A stretch of 64,000 nucleotides of DNA. Source: Lycocorax pyrrhopterus obiensis (Eukaryota > Chordata > Aves > Passeriformes > Paradisaeidae). Each line of letters starts with the position of its first letter. The stretch's first letter is position 1. The notes beneath the pieces are model-generated. The model was not told where the DNA came from. It worked only from the letters and a program-made list of their open reading frames with translations, and did no database searches. The DNA is taken from positions 20,749,659 through 20,813,658 of the forward strand of contig JACSVZ010000008.1 in NCBI GenBank assembly GCA_014706295.1, written 5' to 3'. The position numbers and the translations under genes are program-made. This document shows positions 25,301-38,120 of this stretch, piece after piece.

Positions 25301-28300
25301 AAGCAGATTCCAAATCCAACTTCTGAATGAGGACACGAACCTCAGGCTGAAGGAAATTCCTCTGGTTTGTTATCTGTTGAACCTTTCATCTGCATTTGCT
25401 CCCGGCTGATGTAATGACACCTCATCAAAATGGTTTCTAGGAATATCAAATGCAGCACTCAGAGCGCCTGCCACATAATTCAGAGCTGAGCGCCACAGCA
25501 CAGGGAATTAGCCCTTCATTTCCATTTGTGGCCCTTAGATGAGAGAGTTGTTAATTCAGCAGTTCATTTCAGAGAAAAATCTGCCCCTTTTCAAATCAGG
25601 TGGGGAGATGAAAATTCAGGGTTGGCAGATCAAGCAGACAGACTGCAGGCAGAGAGATTGCACACAGAGTCAGGATGTTCTCTGCCATGATCCTATTTAT
25701 GAACAGCGAACATGAATTCCTCCTTCTGTCAGTAGAGGAGAAATACATGAAACAGTGACAATATCTGAGGTCACAGCTGCAAATGCCTTTGAAGGTGAAA
25801 TTGTTGGTGTGGAAAAACCTTTAGTACTGTCTTAATCAAATTTCACTGTAGGGCCAAACTGAAAAAATAAAAAAGGATGTAATAAAAAATTAAAGTCCAA
25901 AACTGTTCCTGAAAACTCCTACTCAGCTTCTGCCTAACCTTGAAGCTGTCTGAACTCTCTGGATGACTAAGTTGCCTAAAGGTGCCTCTGTACAGACCCA
26001 GAACTACCGGCCCTGGCAAAGCAGAGTAGGTCACTATATAGTAGCTGCCTGAAAAGTACCAAAATCTAAAGAGCAAGTGCTTTTGTAGACTTGCATTGCA
26101 CACTTTCCTTTCCCACCAGCAAGACACTACCTTTTCTCACAGTTCATAAGAAGAGCTTCAGTTACAATGACATACTAAAGAAAAAAGAAAAAAAAAAATA
26201 GATGACTGCAAGGACACACAGGTGTGAATTCCATGTGACATTCCCACATGCTAAAGAAGGGCAAGACCTCAGGTGTGCTGCTGTCCACACCACTTCCTCC
26301 TGATAGTCCTGGTGAAGCTGCATTGCCAAATATGAAAGCATTAACTGCTGTCAACACTGGGCAGGTTCAGAATTCCCCAACCACCCAACAGGTATCCAAC
26401 AGCCTATAAAGAGGCACCTGACCTACTGGGTTTATGAGATATTATTAGCTGCCCCTATATGCACTACAGGTAAGTGAATGATGAGCCTGCCTTGAGGATC
26501 AGGAGGTCTAGTGACTCGGTGTTATTTCTCAAAAACTTGCAATTACTAGGAATGCTTGGTAGTGAACTAGAAGGCAAATTAGAATAGTCCACCATGATGA
26601 TACCAACAGAGTATCTAAACCTGGACCACTCCCATGACAGAAATATTTTCTCTGATTACAGAGGACATTCTGGCAGTCCCAAACCTTCTGAGGGAAAACA
26701 CACAGACCACAATTTTTGTGTTGCACCTGTGGAATAATTAGCAACACTTCCTATGTTTAAAGCACCTTGCACAGGAGAAGTGGGGTGAAGCAAATTGTAT
26801 ATACTCTACCCATACTTAAATGTGCTCCTATGATTACACCAGGTCACTCTGTTTATTAAAATATTTTGGGGGAGACTTCCTTTAGCTTTTAAAACAAAGA
26901 AATTAAAGGCCAGTGTAGTTGCAACAGTGACTGTCTTTGCAGGTGCTCCTCATCACAGCCTGGCACCAATCAGTGAAAAGAAATTTCTGACTGCACTTAC
27001 TTCCCATACCTGTGCCACCAGGGCTGACTTAATCTAATCAGTGCATGTTCAGTTGCTGTGTCTTCTGCTGCTGATCATGGTTAAGAAGTTTCCACTCCAC
27101 AGACGCTTAATCCTATGTCTCTGCCAGAGTTCCACCTATCTCAGCTCTTATCTGTCTAATTACTACAGAATGCAATCTGACTCTACAAAAAACTCAAGTT
27201 GGAAAAAAAATTAATAAAGTAGATCAGCTGGTAGAACTGACATGACAAGAACTTCTGGAGAAATAAAGGTCATAAAATGTAGTTAGACCAAGCATCTCTT
27301 AAGCAACTTAATTTGCCCCTCTCACTGTGCCCTAAGACCAACTGCGCTTCAGAGGAAGAGCAGAATTTTATGGCAGGGATTGTATGTTGCCTTGCTCTTT
27401 ATGCTGACTGGACTCTCAGGTGCTGTTGTGACAAAAATAATAGAAAACAAAATAAAAGAAGGAATGGAAAATTTATATAATTCTTCAAAGGAAAACCTAT
27501 TTTGATCTGTTTGTTTTAAGCCTAAATATTACCACACTGTCAAGCTTGTCCCCCTCAAGGCACTTGATGGTTAAGTTTTGCAAGTAATCACAAGTGTCTG
27601 CTTAGGATAGGGAGTTCTTTAATTTTTACTAACCCTCTTCTAGGCTTTAGGTGCTAGTGAGACATGCAGGTATCAAGCTAATTTGATTTCCAGCCAAACA
27701 ATTTGACCACTCACACTGCAGCTCCTTCAGACTCAGCCACAATTTTGAAAGCGTCTTGAACATTTAGAACGTTTGCAAAAATTTCCGGTCTCCTCCCTTC
27801 CAAGAGAATACTCATCAGCAGATAGGTAAGAGCAGTAAAGATTCCTCTTTCTCAGGCCAGACTATAACTTCCCATTCAAAGTCCGTGCTGCTAATTGTCT
27901 TTGAAAGTATTTATGTTTCATCAGTGTCTAAAGGCCCCAAAGCAAAGCAGAGCTTTTTTAGGCCTGGCATTACATAAGGCAAAGAGAGCAAGATTCTGTC
28001 CTGAAGTGCTTTCAGTCTAAGTATGAAAAACAAAATGAGCACATAAAAGTAACAGAAGGACTGAAAATAAATGACTTGTCTGAGATCTTACAGCCAGTCA
28101 GGAATGCACTGGTCTCACTTGTCATTCTCAATAAAGTTAGTCTTTTTTTCAAAAGAAAAAACTAATTAATGTGATGATCTCTTTCTGCTTCCATCTCCAT
28201 TGCAGAAAACACATATTGGTATCATGTAATTTCTATACTTGACAACTACAAGCATATAAGGAGCTTTAATTGCTGGTTCTTTCTCACTGTGTAAAGAACT

Positions 28301-31300
28301 GAGGTTGAAAGTCTGACCTCTGTTTGAAAGGACTGTGTTGGGTAAGAGGTTATGAAGATTTCACATTTAACTGGCTCTCTATCCCCAGGACTGGATTTTA
28401 TTAGGTCAATGTTTCAAAGACATGTCTGTGATGTCCAATAAGGACTATGGCAGCATTCAAACAAAACTTGTACTCAGAAGAGCATAATACAAGAGGCTTC
28501 TTCTCAGAAATATCCCATTACATACATACTCACTTCCAACTGAGACTGAATTAGTCAAACCCCATTCAACGCCCTTAGGTTAACTCTACAAACCCCTTTG
28601 GATTGCAAATCAGATCGGCAGAAGCTGGAAGAAAAGGTTTGCTGAGACATAAGAACAACTCAGGCATCCAAGTTCACAACAGTTATGACTCAGTCTGGCT
28701 CAGTTTCTGTTAGGCAGGTTAAAATGCATTGTTTGTACCAAATGAAGCATAAATAACAGCACTGTCTCTTGCACCTCACTGCTGCTGGAGCTGTAGGACA
28801 CAGTACCCCCCACCCCTGACACTCACACAAACTTCACCTTCAGCTTCCTGCTCGTAGATTTTCTCATGGGACAAGGCTGGGCTCCGTGATGCAGAGGACT
28901 CTTCAGGCAGCTCTGAGTCTCTTTATCTTGCCAAGTCCTAGAGTCAATATGGTGAGATTGTTTCTACTCTTCAAGTTGGTCTGATCCAACCACTCATTTT
29001 CAGAAATGATAACAAAGTGGTGCTCTCATTAACACATTTGATGAATTACTTTAAAGGTTTCAACCCCGACCCTTGCATTAACCTTTTTGCTCAGCTTTAT
29101 TCTTGGAAGAAGAGCTAACAAGGCTGATTTCCTCATGTTCTAAGAGTGCATTATCATTCCTTTGGCCCACTGGGCAGGATGCTGTCATCTTTTTGAAACA
29201 ACAGGGATATTCTTGATTTACACTGAAAAGAAGATTAATAGAAAATTGTGTGATGTGATGTAATTTGGGGGAAACAAAATCCCTTCTCTTTGTTTTTTTT
29301 TCCTGTATCCCCTAAAGAGTCAAGAGAATGTTTTTCAAGTAGCTGTAGGTAAGTAGCAATTACATTACCAGGACATTTTTTGCACTTTAGCCAAAGGAAG
29401 TTTTGCTTTAACGTGCATAAAATGAACAGTCTGTGATGCAGAGACACAACTATAGTCTCTCTTCCATAGAAAGCACATAAATTCCAGACTACAGCAAGCA
29501 GCCTGATATCCTTACACACACACTATCACATTCTTTACTCCCTATGATACTTCAGATTGTGTTGCATCGTGGAAAAGTTTCAGGGTGAAAGGAATTCCAC
29601 ACAAATCCACTGATATCCTAGTGGGCTGCAGGCCTTTACACTAACATCACTGAACAATCACTCTAGTCCATAAAAATGGAAATAGGACTGGCACTGCCAC
29701 TTCCCCCTGGTGTTCCAGCTGTGCTCTAAAAGAAAAGGACAGCAGCTGGTATTTGTGCTCTGTTATGCAACTAGGATGAGGAACACTTATTTTGGAATCC
29801 AGCTTTTGTTTAGGCATGACAAAAATACCAATCTGCTCAGAAATGAAGTTACAGGCATATGAGAAAGCTGAAATTAAATGCATAGAAATACCAAACCTGT
29901 CACAGTGAGGAACCTCTGCTGGCATTTCCTAAGGTGAGGTTACTCACAGGTTTGGACCTTTGGCCTCATTTCTAGCCAAAGGGCAAGACACAGACCTGGG
30001 AGTCTTGAATGTCATTGCTCCTGAGCATGTGTTCTCACTACCACAGTTAAATGAGAAGTATCTTGAATCAGAGCTGAGTAACTCGTTTACCCACTTTAAC
30101 TCCCAATGAACTCAAGTTTCTTTACTGTGGTTCCTTTCAGTTCAAGAAGCTGTGGACTCCAGGTACCACGGTGCTCCTGCACTGTGGGGTGTGTCCCACT
30201 GCCTGCGTGACTGTTCCTGGCGCTAGAGTAGGTAACTGGACTGCTGCTGCAGCGCTGCGGAGACCTGCCCTCCACTCCCCAGCAATACAGCAAGATGGCT
30301 GTTGTACCATCTAACACTGCAAAAAACTGCATCAACTGCACCTCACCACACCTCCTCCCAGGAGGTAAAGCCTCAGACTTTCTGGCTTCCAAAGTTTTGC
30401 TTTAACAGTATCCACCTACTTAATCTTTTTTCCCCCTACTTACGTTTCAGAAACTCAGGCAGCAAGAACACTCCACTTAACAACACAGGATGTCTCCAGC
30501 AGTAACAAATGGACTACTTTGGAAAACATAATTGCTGGGTTGGGGTTTTCAATACATCTCTGAAAACATAATCTCTTATGATTTGAGTCCTGACTATGCT
30601 ACCACCTACTAACACACAGAAAGACTCAACTGCTCTTTAGTCTCACCATGATTAACACCTGCCACAGGATATGCAAATTCCCTGGCAGCCGTGAGCTAGA
30701 ATTAGAAAAAGTTGAGGGTTTTGTGTTTGGGTTGTTTTTTTCTTCAAATGATGAGGAAAACTAAAGAGCTTTAAGAGACATGGAAGGCAACATTTTTTTC
30801 CACCTTTCTCTTTTCCCATTTCTCAAACACAAGAGATTTTTTTTTCCCCTTTCAGAATTTGCTTCGGAAACTTTAAATGCTGATGGGCAAATTTGTTGCA
30901 AAAATTTTTAGAGCAATCTCCCTTCCCGTACTTCAAATTTATTCTACCTTAACTACCTGCATCACTAGGTACTTCCTAAAATACAATTTATAGTTCATGA
31001 AACATTTTCTGCACATCTGCAGAGAACTGGCTGATTACGTGGTCCCAGCGCCTTTTTGCAACTCAGCAACTAACCCGGATGAAATACCTTCTCTCCTGAC
31101 ATCATGTTTCCGAGCAGCCAATGGTAATTCCACAAGAATTATCAGTCCTCCATGGGAAGCGAAGAGATCGGACTCAGCATTGCCAACTCCCAAATATTTA
31201 GGGGAATGTTTCTTGCTCCTCTCACCCCCCTGTAAAGTAGAATCAACATGTTTACACAAGAGCATTGAATTTCCAGCTATAATTCTAGTCCTCATAAGGC

Positions 31301-31950
31301 CAGATAAAAGTTTGAAATAGTGATGCCTAACATTTTTGTTATTTTGTGAACTGCTTTACTTCAAAACTAATGTCTGAATCTGGTGGAGATATGGGTTGGG
31401 ATATGTGGAAATAGCAAAATTTTATGTCTATGACGTAAACAAAACTTGTATCCAGATTACAAAACACTATTCTAGTGGAAATCTTAAGGTATTGAGTTGT
31501 TGTAGACATAGACAGATCTGAATGCTTTTTGGTTACTTTGAATTCCTCTGAGTGTTGATACACAAAAGTTAATGATACACAATGCAAGTATGCATCTGAA
31601 GTCTCTCAGTATGCAAGAGATCTACTCCTGCCATTGTGTCCTCAGCTTCAAAAAATCCTAATTAGCAACCAGTCCAATCTTTTAATGAGTCTGTTACATC
31701 ATTTAACTCTGCAGCCACATGCTGTTCAGATTGCCTTTCCTATTTTAATGTGAGTTAAATTGGGGTTTAACTTTTACTCATCTCCTAACTTTCTCAGCTC
31801 TGAATAATCCTCACAGCTCAGTGATTTGGCTGGTGTTTGTTACCTGGGACATGCTGCTAAATTGCTACTACCTGTCCTAACAAGCCCTCTGACTGAGACA
31901 GCTGACAAACCTCTAAAAACAAAATGAAAGGGGAAAACAGCAACAAATTG
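25301..31950. other. Intergenic, no gene seen
   Basis: Mixed-composition sequence between the convergent genes. A less repetitive stretch at about 25370-25580 has the look of conserved non-coding DNA, but this cannot be judged without alignment. A probable ancient SINE remnant lies at about 27985-28120. A-rich runs occur near 26178-26202. No coding exon recognised. Confidence 0.6.
27985..28120 (+). mobile_element. Probable ancient amniote SINE/LINE remnant (MIR-like), diverged
   Basis: The order of words ctgtcctgaagtgctttcagtctaa and aatgacttgtctgagatcttacagccagtcaggaatg matches, with many differences, the common amniote repeat reading roughly 'fixed lead, cttacagtctaag, then gacttgcccaaggtcacacagcaagtcagtgg'. 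Family assignment is from memory and uncertain. Confidence 0.4.
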
Positions 31951-31959
31951 TCCTCAACT

Positions 31960-32130
31960 TAATTGGGAGGTGTGAAAAAGGGGTTACCTCATCAGCCTTT
32001 GTAATTTTCAGGGATTAATTAAAGGATAATGTTTGCTGCAGAGGAGTTTATGAGGCAACAAATAGCTTTTGCGGCTGATTAAGTGCCAAAGCAAAGCTGA
32101 TAAAGGCATCTAATAATTGCAAAAGCCATT
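31960..32130. promoter_or_regulatory. AT-rich homeodomain-motif cluster, possible conserved non-coding element
   Basis: Contains ggattaattaaaggataatg, tgattaagtgcc and taataattgc within 120 bases, several TAAT-core and GATTA-core sites. It sits directly beside the CpG-rich segment. Enhancer function is inference only. Confidence 0.3.
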
Positions 32131-32189
32131 TAGTGCTTTGAATACATATCTGCCACGGATGCAAGTCTCACTCTGTGACAGATCAGCAG

Positions 32190-32720
32190 CAGACTAACGA
32201 AACCGAGAGGAGCCCTCCTTGCCTTAACAGACCTTGGGTGGGAAACTAGAAAAATCCGCAAGGTGTGCAACTCGGCCCCAGATCCGGGCTGATCCTCACC
32301 TGGCAGGAATCCAAAAAGCCGCAGCTGAAGCCGTCGGTTTTGCTGCTCTGCAAACGCTGCAGCAGCGCAGAGCCACCTCTCCGGGCCCCACCTTGCCGGG
32401 GCCTGCACAACCCCCAGCCTTGCCCGCCTTGCCGCGGGGTCTGAGGCGAGGGTTGGTTTTTGGGCACACAACGGCAAACCCGGCAGGGGGATGAGATGGG
32501 AAGAGGGGGATGAAATGCGAAGAGGGGGAATTTGAGGCCGGCTTGCACTGGACAGCGACAATCAGTCGGACCTCTGAGGGCAGGGGGCCCTGGGGGGATC
32601 CCACACTGTGCCCAGCCCCGGCAGCCAGCGCGGCCTCACAGGCGCTGAGGTCGGTCCCTCCATCTCCTTCCCCCGTGAGTGCGGTGGCAGGAGCCCGAGG
32701 AGCAGGGAGGGACTCGTGTT
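32190..32720. promoter_or_regulatory. CpG-rich segment in the intergenic region (weak CpG island)
   Basis: GC content rises sharply over flanking DNA, and about 31 CpG dinucleotides were counted by eye across roughly 550 bases. Bird CpG islands usually mark promoters, but no gene starts here that I can recognise. Open frames on both strands (for example 32130-32561 minus, 143 codons) are long only because stops are rare in GC-rich sequence, and they show no family signature. It could be an orphan promoter, a non-coding RNA start, an enhancer or an old GC-rich insertion. Confidence 0.5.
32486..32530 (+). repeat. 19-base G-rich tandem repeat, 2.4 copies
   Basis: Unit gggggatgagatgggaaga at 32486-32504, second copy with two changes at 32505-32523, partial third copy from 32524. 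Lies inside the CpG-rich segment. Confidence 0.85.
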
Positions 32721-32788
32721 TCTGAGGCCCCTTCTTCTGTTATGCCATTTGGAGTGTGAGGTATAGCGAGGGCAGGGAGGCAGGGAAG

Positions 32789-33013
32789 GGTTAGGCTGGA
32801 TATTAGGAAAAGGTTCTTCACCCGGGGGTGGTTGGGCACTGGAACAGGCTCCCCAGGGAAGTGGTCACAGCACCAAACCTGACAGAGCTCAAGAGCTGTT
32901 TGGACAATGCTTTCAGGAACGTGGTGACTCTTAGGGCAGTCCTGTGCAGGGCCAGGAGCTGGACTCGATGATCCCTTTCAATTCAGGATATTCCAAGTTT
33001 CATGACTCTGTGA
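32789..33013 (+). mobile_element. CR1 LINE, 5'-truncated 3' end fragment
   Basis: Recognised from characteristic CR1 words in order: ggctggatattaggaaaagg, ttcttcaccc, actggaacaggctccccagg, gaagtggtcacagcacc, and ctggactcgatgatccctt near the 3' end. It is sense on the plus strand and non-coding. CR1 is the dominant LINE of birds and reptiles, which supports an avian source. Confidence 0.9.
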
Positions 33014-36000
33014 AGGCAGCACTGGCTGCTGCATCCACAGGGCCGGGGTTGGGCCTTGGAGCTCGTGTGGAAAGGTTGTAGTTTCTCTCTTGGTTTCTGC
33101 ACAGGTGCAAGAAGCTGTTGGGCATTCATAGCCATCTGCCACTGTAACTTATTTGGACTTTGAGACTGGCTGGTTTGTTTTATCCTTTGGGGTGGCACAG
33201 CAGGCTCCTGTGGTGGTGGTCAGAGCTACTTTTCCTGTGTAAGTGGGAAGGGGATGAAGCAGCACACAGCAGGCTCCCAGGGGTAAGGCATTCTAATCTC
33301 TTCCACAGCAGAACTGCGGTGGCTTTGCCAGCTGTGACCATATCTATATTGGAGGCAAAAATACTGCACAGTGGGAAACTGGAAGAAATAAACCAAACAG
33401 AGCCAGGGAAAATAGGCTGACAGCAAGTGCATCCCATGTCCCTTCCTTCTCCTTTGCTTTCCCTGCCCCTACACAGCCCATGTAAACTGTCATTGGCATT
33501 TTTTCACTCTCCTTGCTTTGTTTGCTGCCTTGCTCTTCAGCTGATAAATAATAGGCACAACCAAAGAGTGATGCAACTTCTAACTGTGAGAACACAGAGT
33601 TCTGCATTTTATAAACAATAATTAACTACTGCTGACTGTGCCGGCCCATGAGAAGCCTGAAATGCTGATCACATCTTGCAGCTCTCACCAGGGCAGCAAA
33701 GAAAGCAGAAGTATCAACTTTGAATTCTGCCACGTTGTCCTTTCCGGCTTGCAAATGAACTGATTATTAAACTGATATGATGCCTAAGTGGGTGAGCTTT
33801 AAATTAGTTGTAAACAAAGAGAGACACTGGTGGGCTGGCACTGACTGTTGGTTTTGTTATTGTGCGTAATTCCTTCCTCTGCCGTCTCTTGAAAACACAT
33901 ACTCTTGAATGTGAGCATGGGCTGCATTTTGACTTTATGCCCTGAAGTGAGCTTTGTTTATATAGGTATCCATATGTGTCCAGATGAACACGAAATAGCA
34001 CCTGAGTACCCAAAGTTTAGTTGACAAGATTGTTGTGGTTTGTGAGTGATGATATTTGCAAAATAGAGGCACTAAGAATGAACAGTTTCAAGTGTCCCAG
34101 AAGTGTTTTATAATTTGGACTGTGTGGAGGCAAGGGCAGCGTGGAGAAATAGATCAGAATACAGTGCAGCATTTTCCTAAAGGCACACTTGTTTTGGTAA
34201 TGCAAAGTCAAAAGTCAATTTTGCTGTTAAGTGAGGAAGCTCTGATTCAAAGGAAAGGCAGGAACTGGAATGTGTCGTTTTCTGGGAGTTGATATATTTT
34301 TAATGTCTTCCCTCTCCGGCTACAGCAAAGATCATGACAAATTCAACTGACTTTTTTCAAGCTCTGTTCTTGCAAAAGCAGATTTTAACATCTGCGTTAG
34401 CTCTTCCCTTGGCTTACCATTACAGATTTCTACTTGAAGGCTTTATTTCTCAGATGCTGGGCTGTGATTGATAATTAAATCTCTGCAAGTGCAGTATGAG
34501 TCATGAGAAACAGGGTCAGAATACGTAAATGTCTATCTGGAGAGCGCAGTATTTACTTGGAGAGAGCTAACACAGGAAAGCAGCAAAAAGCACACAAGTT
34601 AAGCACGCAATCCGCTTGGGCTGCTACACAGAGCAGTATTCCCATTTTCTCAATGGAGCATCTAAGCACCCAGCCTGCATAAACTGTGACATGTAATTAC
34701 CCCGACATATGGGAAATCTCTGGCAGGCACAGCCTTGGCATGGATAGCATAGCATAGCCCTGTAAAGGCCTCTGGAACTGGAGTGTATTGGAGACATGGC
34801 CAGCATGTTCCGATAGCTCAGCTATTTCTGAGCCTCTGACTGAACTGCAGTCGTTCAACGTGCTGCGTCCCTGGAACAGCCATTTGGCAGGATGCAGTGT
34901 ATCCTTCCTTTCTCCCCACTCCTGCAGCTTTTGCACCTGAGGCTGAATTTATGGGTTTGAAGTTTCTGCTCTCTGGATCAACTTCCTTCCCTCATCTGAA
35001 AAGGGAAATTGAGCATTAAATATTTTCCTTTAGTATGTGGAATTTTCCTCTTACAGCTTAGCAAATCCTGGTCTGAATTTTACTTTAACAGAAAACACTG
35101 AAGGTCATCATCTGTAAGAGTTTGTTTTTGTTGATTACTTGGTAAATTGTCAGAGACACCCAACTCCAAGTTAGCTATCCACATGACTGAGCTAAGAAAA
35201 CAGAACAAGTCTTTACCATGTGACCTTTTTAATGTTTGATAGCCTTAAGGAAGGATAGATCACCTAACAAATTTCCTAAACCCATATGTGCTGGTTTGTG
35301 CAGATGCAAGGCTGGTGGGTACAACTTTACATCTTAAGTTGCAAGTTTGGATCCCAGTGTCTACAGGAAGTTAATAAAAATTAACCTAATAAAAACTCTC
35401 AACCTTGGCAAAGAACAACTTTTAAATAAGTTTCTCTCTTGTCTTCTTGCATATCTACTGCAGCATATGCGCAGTGTAAGCATAGTGGATTTAGCTGTTG
35501 CCCAAGAAAAAAGACACAGAGGAGCTTGGCACAGACATTCTACTCTTTATGTTAAAGGTACCGAACTGTTAGAAGAAAACTGAGTTTTTGTTGTTACTGC
35601 ATAAGGCTTATGGATGGAGAGGACTTGGCATTATGAGCACCATGCCTGCTCCAACCAACGGAGCTCATCTCAGGGTTCATACCAGCAGAGCTCTGCCTGT
35701 GCACACACAGAGCAGATGAAGAAGAGCATCTCCTGTTTGAATGACACCCAAGATCACTGAGTTATGTCAGTGTGAAGTTAGAGCTCTGTTATCCTGCTCC
35801 TATGTGGTCCTCCCAGGAGAGGAGTGGCATTCCTGTACTGGAGAGGGCAGTGCTGTCAGTCTCACACCAAAGGAAGCTTTCCCTTGCTGGGCAGAATCCC
35901 TGAGTCTGGTCTGGCTGCCAGAGTATCAACTAAATCGTGATTCCCAAACAGGGAGTTGGCCATAAAAACAGACAGTGTAACTGAACAGATACCTCCAAAC

Positions 36001-37209
36001 CTGCTGTAGAGGAGAATACTGGAGAACTAGTGAAGGCACTAGAAGATAAGGAGCCAACTGAAAGGGTTTCTAACAAATTCAAAGGCCATGTCTTTTAATA
36101 GACCACTGAAAGAATGTAGATGGATTACAATCTCTATAAAATACTTATATTCAGAGAACTGTCCTTGAAAGTAATTAACTTAAATGTGATCTAAAAGGTG
36201 AAATAATTTTTACTCTAAAGCATCTCTCTGCCTAGTTTAAAGAAAGAACTCAATCTTCCAAGCTTTTGATTACAAAGCAATTTAGCACAAGTCAGTTACT
36301 GCTGTGGTCCTTAAAAGCTTTAAAGCTTGCCCTATGCCAAAGCTCTATTACACTGCACACCAAGCTAGATTCAACACTACATTATTTACCATTTGTAAGC
36401 AAGTTAATAAAAGCTTTGGTATGTGAATATGTTTTCATCTTAGAAGTTTTCCATAGTTTCTAACATGGCTTAAAAGTTGCCCTACTTCTGCTTGAGTTAA
36501 GACTTAATTAGAAATATGTGCTCTTTGCCTTACAACCTGCAGAACTATGAGGTAGTAGGAAAGGTAATGGTAAATGTAAGCATTTGTCTTTAAATCTGGC
36601 AATCTTAAGGTAAAAGATAAGATTTGTAAAGATAATGAACTAAAGCAAAAGACTCAACTTGAACTAATTTGAGTTAAACTAAATCACTATGTATACCTTG
36701 GTCGCTTTCAGCAAGCTTGGAAAAAAAAACTTCCAAAAAGATTAGTGAGAAGGATAAAAACCTAGAAACCTGCAATAGTCATAAGTAAATTTGCAGAAAG
36801 CAAGCAGCTTCCTCCTAAATGGATTCCAAAGATAACATGCATGAAGACAGACTTGTTAGATTGAATTCTTAGTTAAACTAAGTACAACAGACATGGCAGA
36901 AGGTGTGTTTATGCAGACCTGGTGCAGGTTTGCAGAAGGTAGTTCTCCCTTTAGTTTTAAGTAGAATTTCAAGCAGTCCTTAAGTTTGGTTGAAAAGCAG
37001 CATTATGTGTACAGTTGTTTCAAAGTCATTCTTTCCAGCCCAGATTGTGGTCACCAGTAATAGGTACTTAGTTTTCACAGGTTAGAAGGCTCTGAATCAG
37101 GAACTACATTCATTTGGCATCTGGCTTTGGTGACTATTAGTTTTTTTTGATGCTATTAAGTGATGAGAGAGACTAGTTTAATTCAGAGCAAATTACACAA
37201 GCCTTGAGT
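33014..37209. other. Intergenic, no gene seen
   Basis: No supported coding exon. At 34459-34482 tgtgattgataattaaatct resembles composite PBX/HOX and TAAT homeodomain sites. The short tandem gcatagcatagc occurs near 34738-34757. Confidence 0.6.
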
Positions 37210-37392
37210 ATGAGGCAGTGGAGCAGGTTGCCCAGAGAAGTTATGGATGCCAGATCCCTGGAAGTGTTCAAGGCCAGGCTGAACAGATCTTGGAGCAATC
37301 TGGTGTAGTGGAAGGTGTCCCTGCCCATGGAATGGCTTTGGAACTGGATGATCTTTAGGGTCGCTTCCAACCCAAAGCATTCAGAGTCTCTG
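37210..37392 (+). mobile_element. CR1 LINE 3' end fragment
   Basis: Contains gtggagcaggttgcccagag, gaagtgttcaaggccaggct, gaaggtgtccctgcccatgg and ggatgatctttagggtcgct followed by tccaaccc: the terminal region of a CR1 subfamily in plus orientation. It is diverged and 5' truncated. Confidence 0.88.
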
Positions 37393-38120
37393 CCTGGTTC
37401 TACTCAGTTCATGTTTCTTTGGGCCTCCAGTGACTCCACTTGCAGTCAAGTCAAGGCTTAGGCTGTATCCTCAATTAGCACTTATCTGCACTGGGGCAGA
37501 GCTGGAGACCAAAATGAGTGGTCCTGAGAATCTGACATATTTGAGGGTTTCATTTCGGCCTAGAAATAAACTTTTCTGTTCCAGCCCAGACCCTCATCTG
37601 GTCCAGCTAAATACCCACCAAAGAGATCAAATGCAGTTAGAGGCATTCTAAGAGCTATTTCTTGCTGGAGTTTTGCTATAAATGAATCCAGTTTGTGCAC
37701 TGAGGACACTGCACAAGCAAGCCAGATCATGGCAAATGCTCTGCTAGTTTGAAAAGCATAGAAGAGCTCTTCATTAAATATTAAGGTAACAAACCCCCAT
37801 TTTTTATATACTTGGTGCAGTGCTCCTGTTGGTTTACATTTCAAAGCATTAATTTACAGAACACTTAAGATCAGTCAGTACATATAATGATCTTGAAAAA
37901 ATTATTCTAAGTTCTGCCTTCCCCTGTTTTCCAGGTGCGGGAGTCTTCTTGATGTGATATCCAAGAGAGCCATTGCTAAAATTATTATGGTTGCTATGCA
38001 ACCTCAGGGTGATAAATAACTGGTTTAAAACAGTCCTATGCTATTTCTTTTCCAACAGGACCCAAACAGTTTCTTACCACTGCACCTAATAAAACTCCTG
38101 AAGAAAAACATATGCAGTTT
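37393..38120. other. Intergenic spacer next to the BTAF1 3' end
   Basis: No gene recognised between the CR1 fragment and the inferred BTAF1 polyadenylation site. The plus-strand aataaa at 38087 has no associated plus-strand gene. Confidence 0.55.

Noticed and set aside
25843..26127. 94-codon minus-strand frame with hydrophobic, aromatic-rich end
   Set aside because: Isolated single frame in AT-rich DNA; the hydrophobic tail is read from A/T-rich low-complexity sequence.
32130..32561. 143-codon minus-strand open frame, with several overlapping frames on both strands
   Set aside because: All lie in GC-rich DNA where stops are rare, overlap each other on both strands and show no family signature or splice context.
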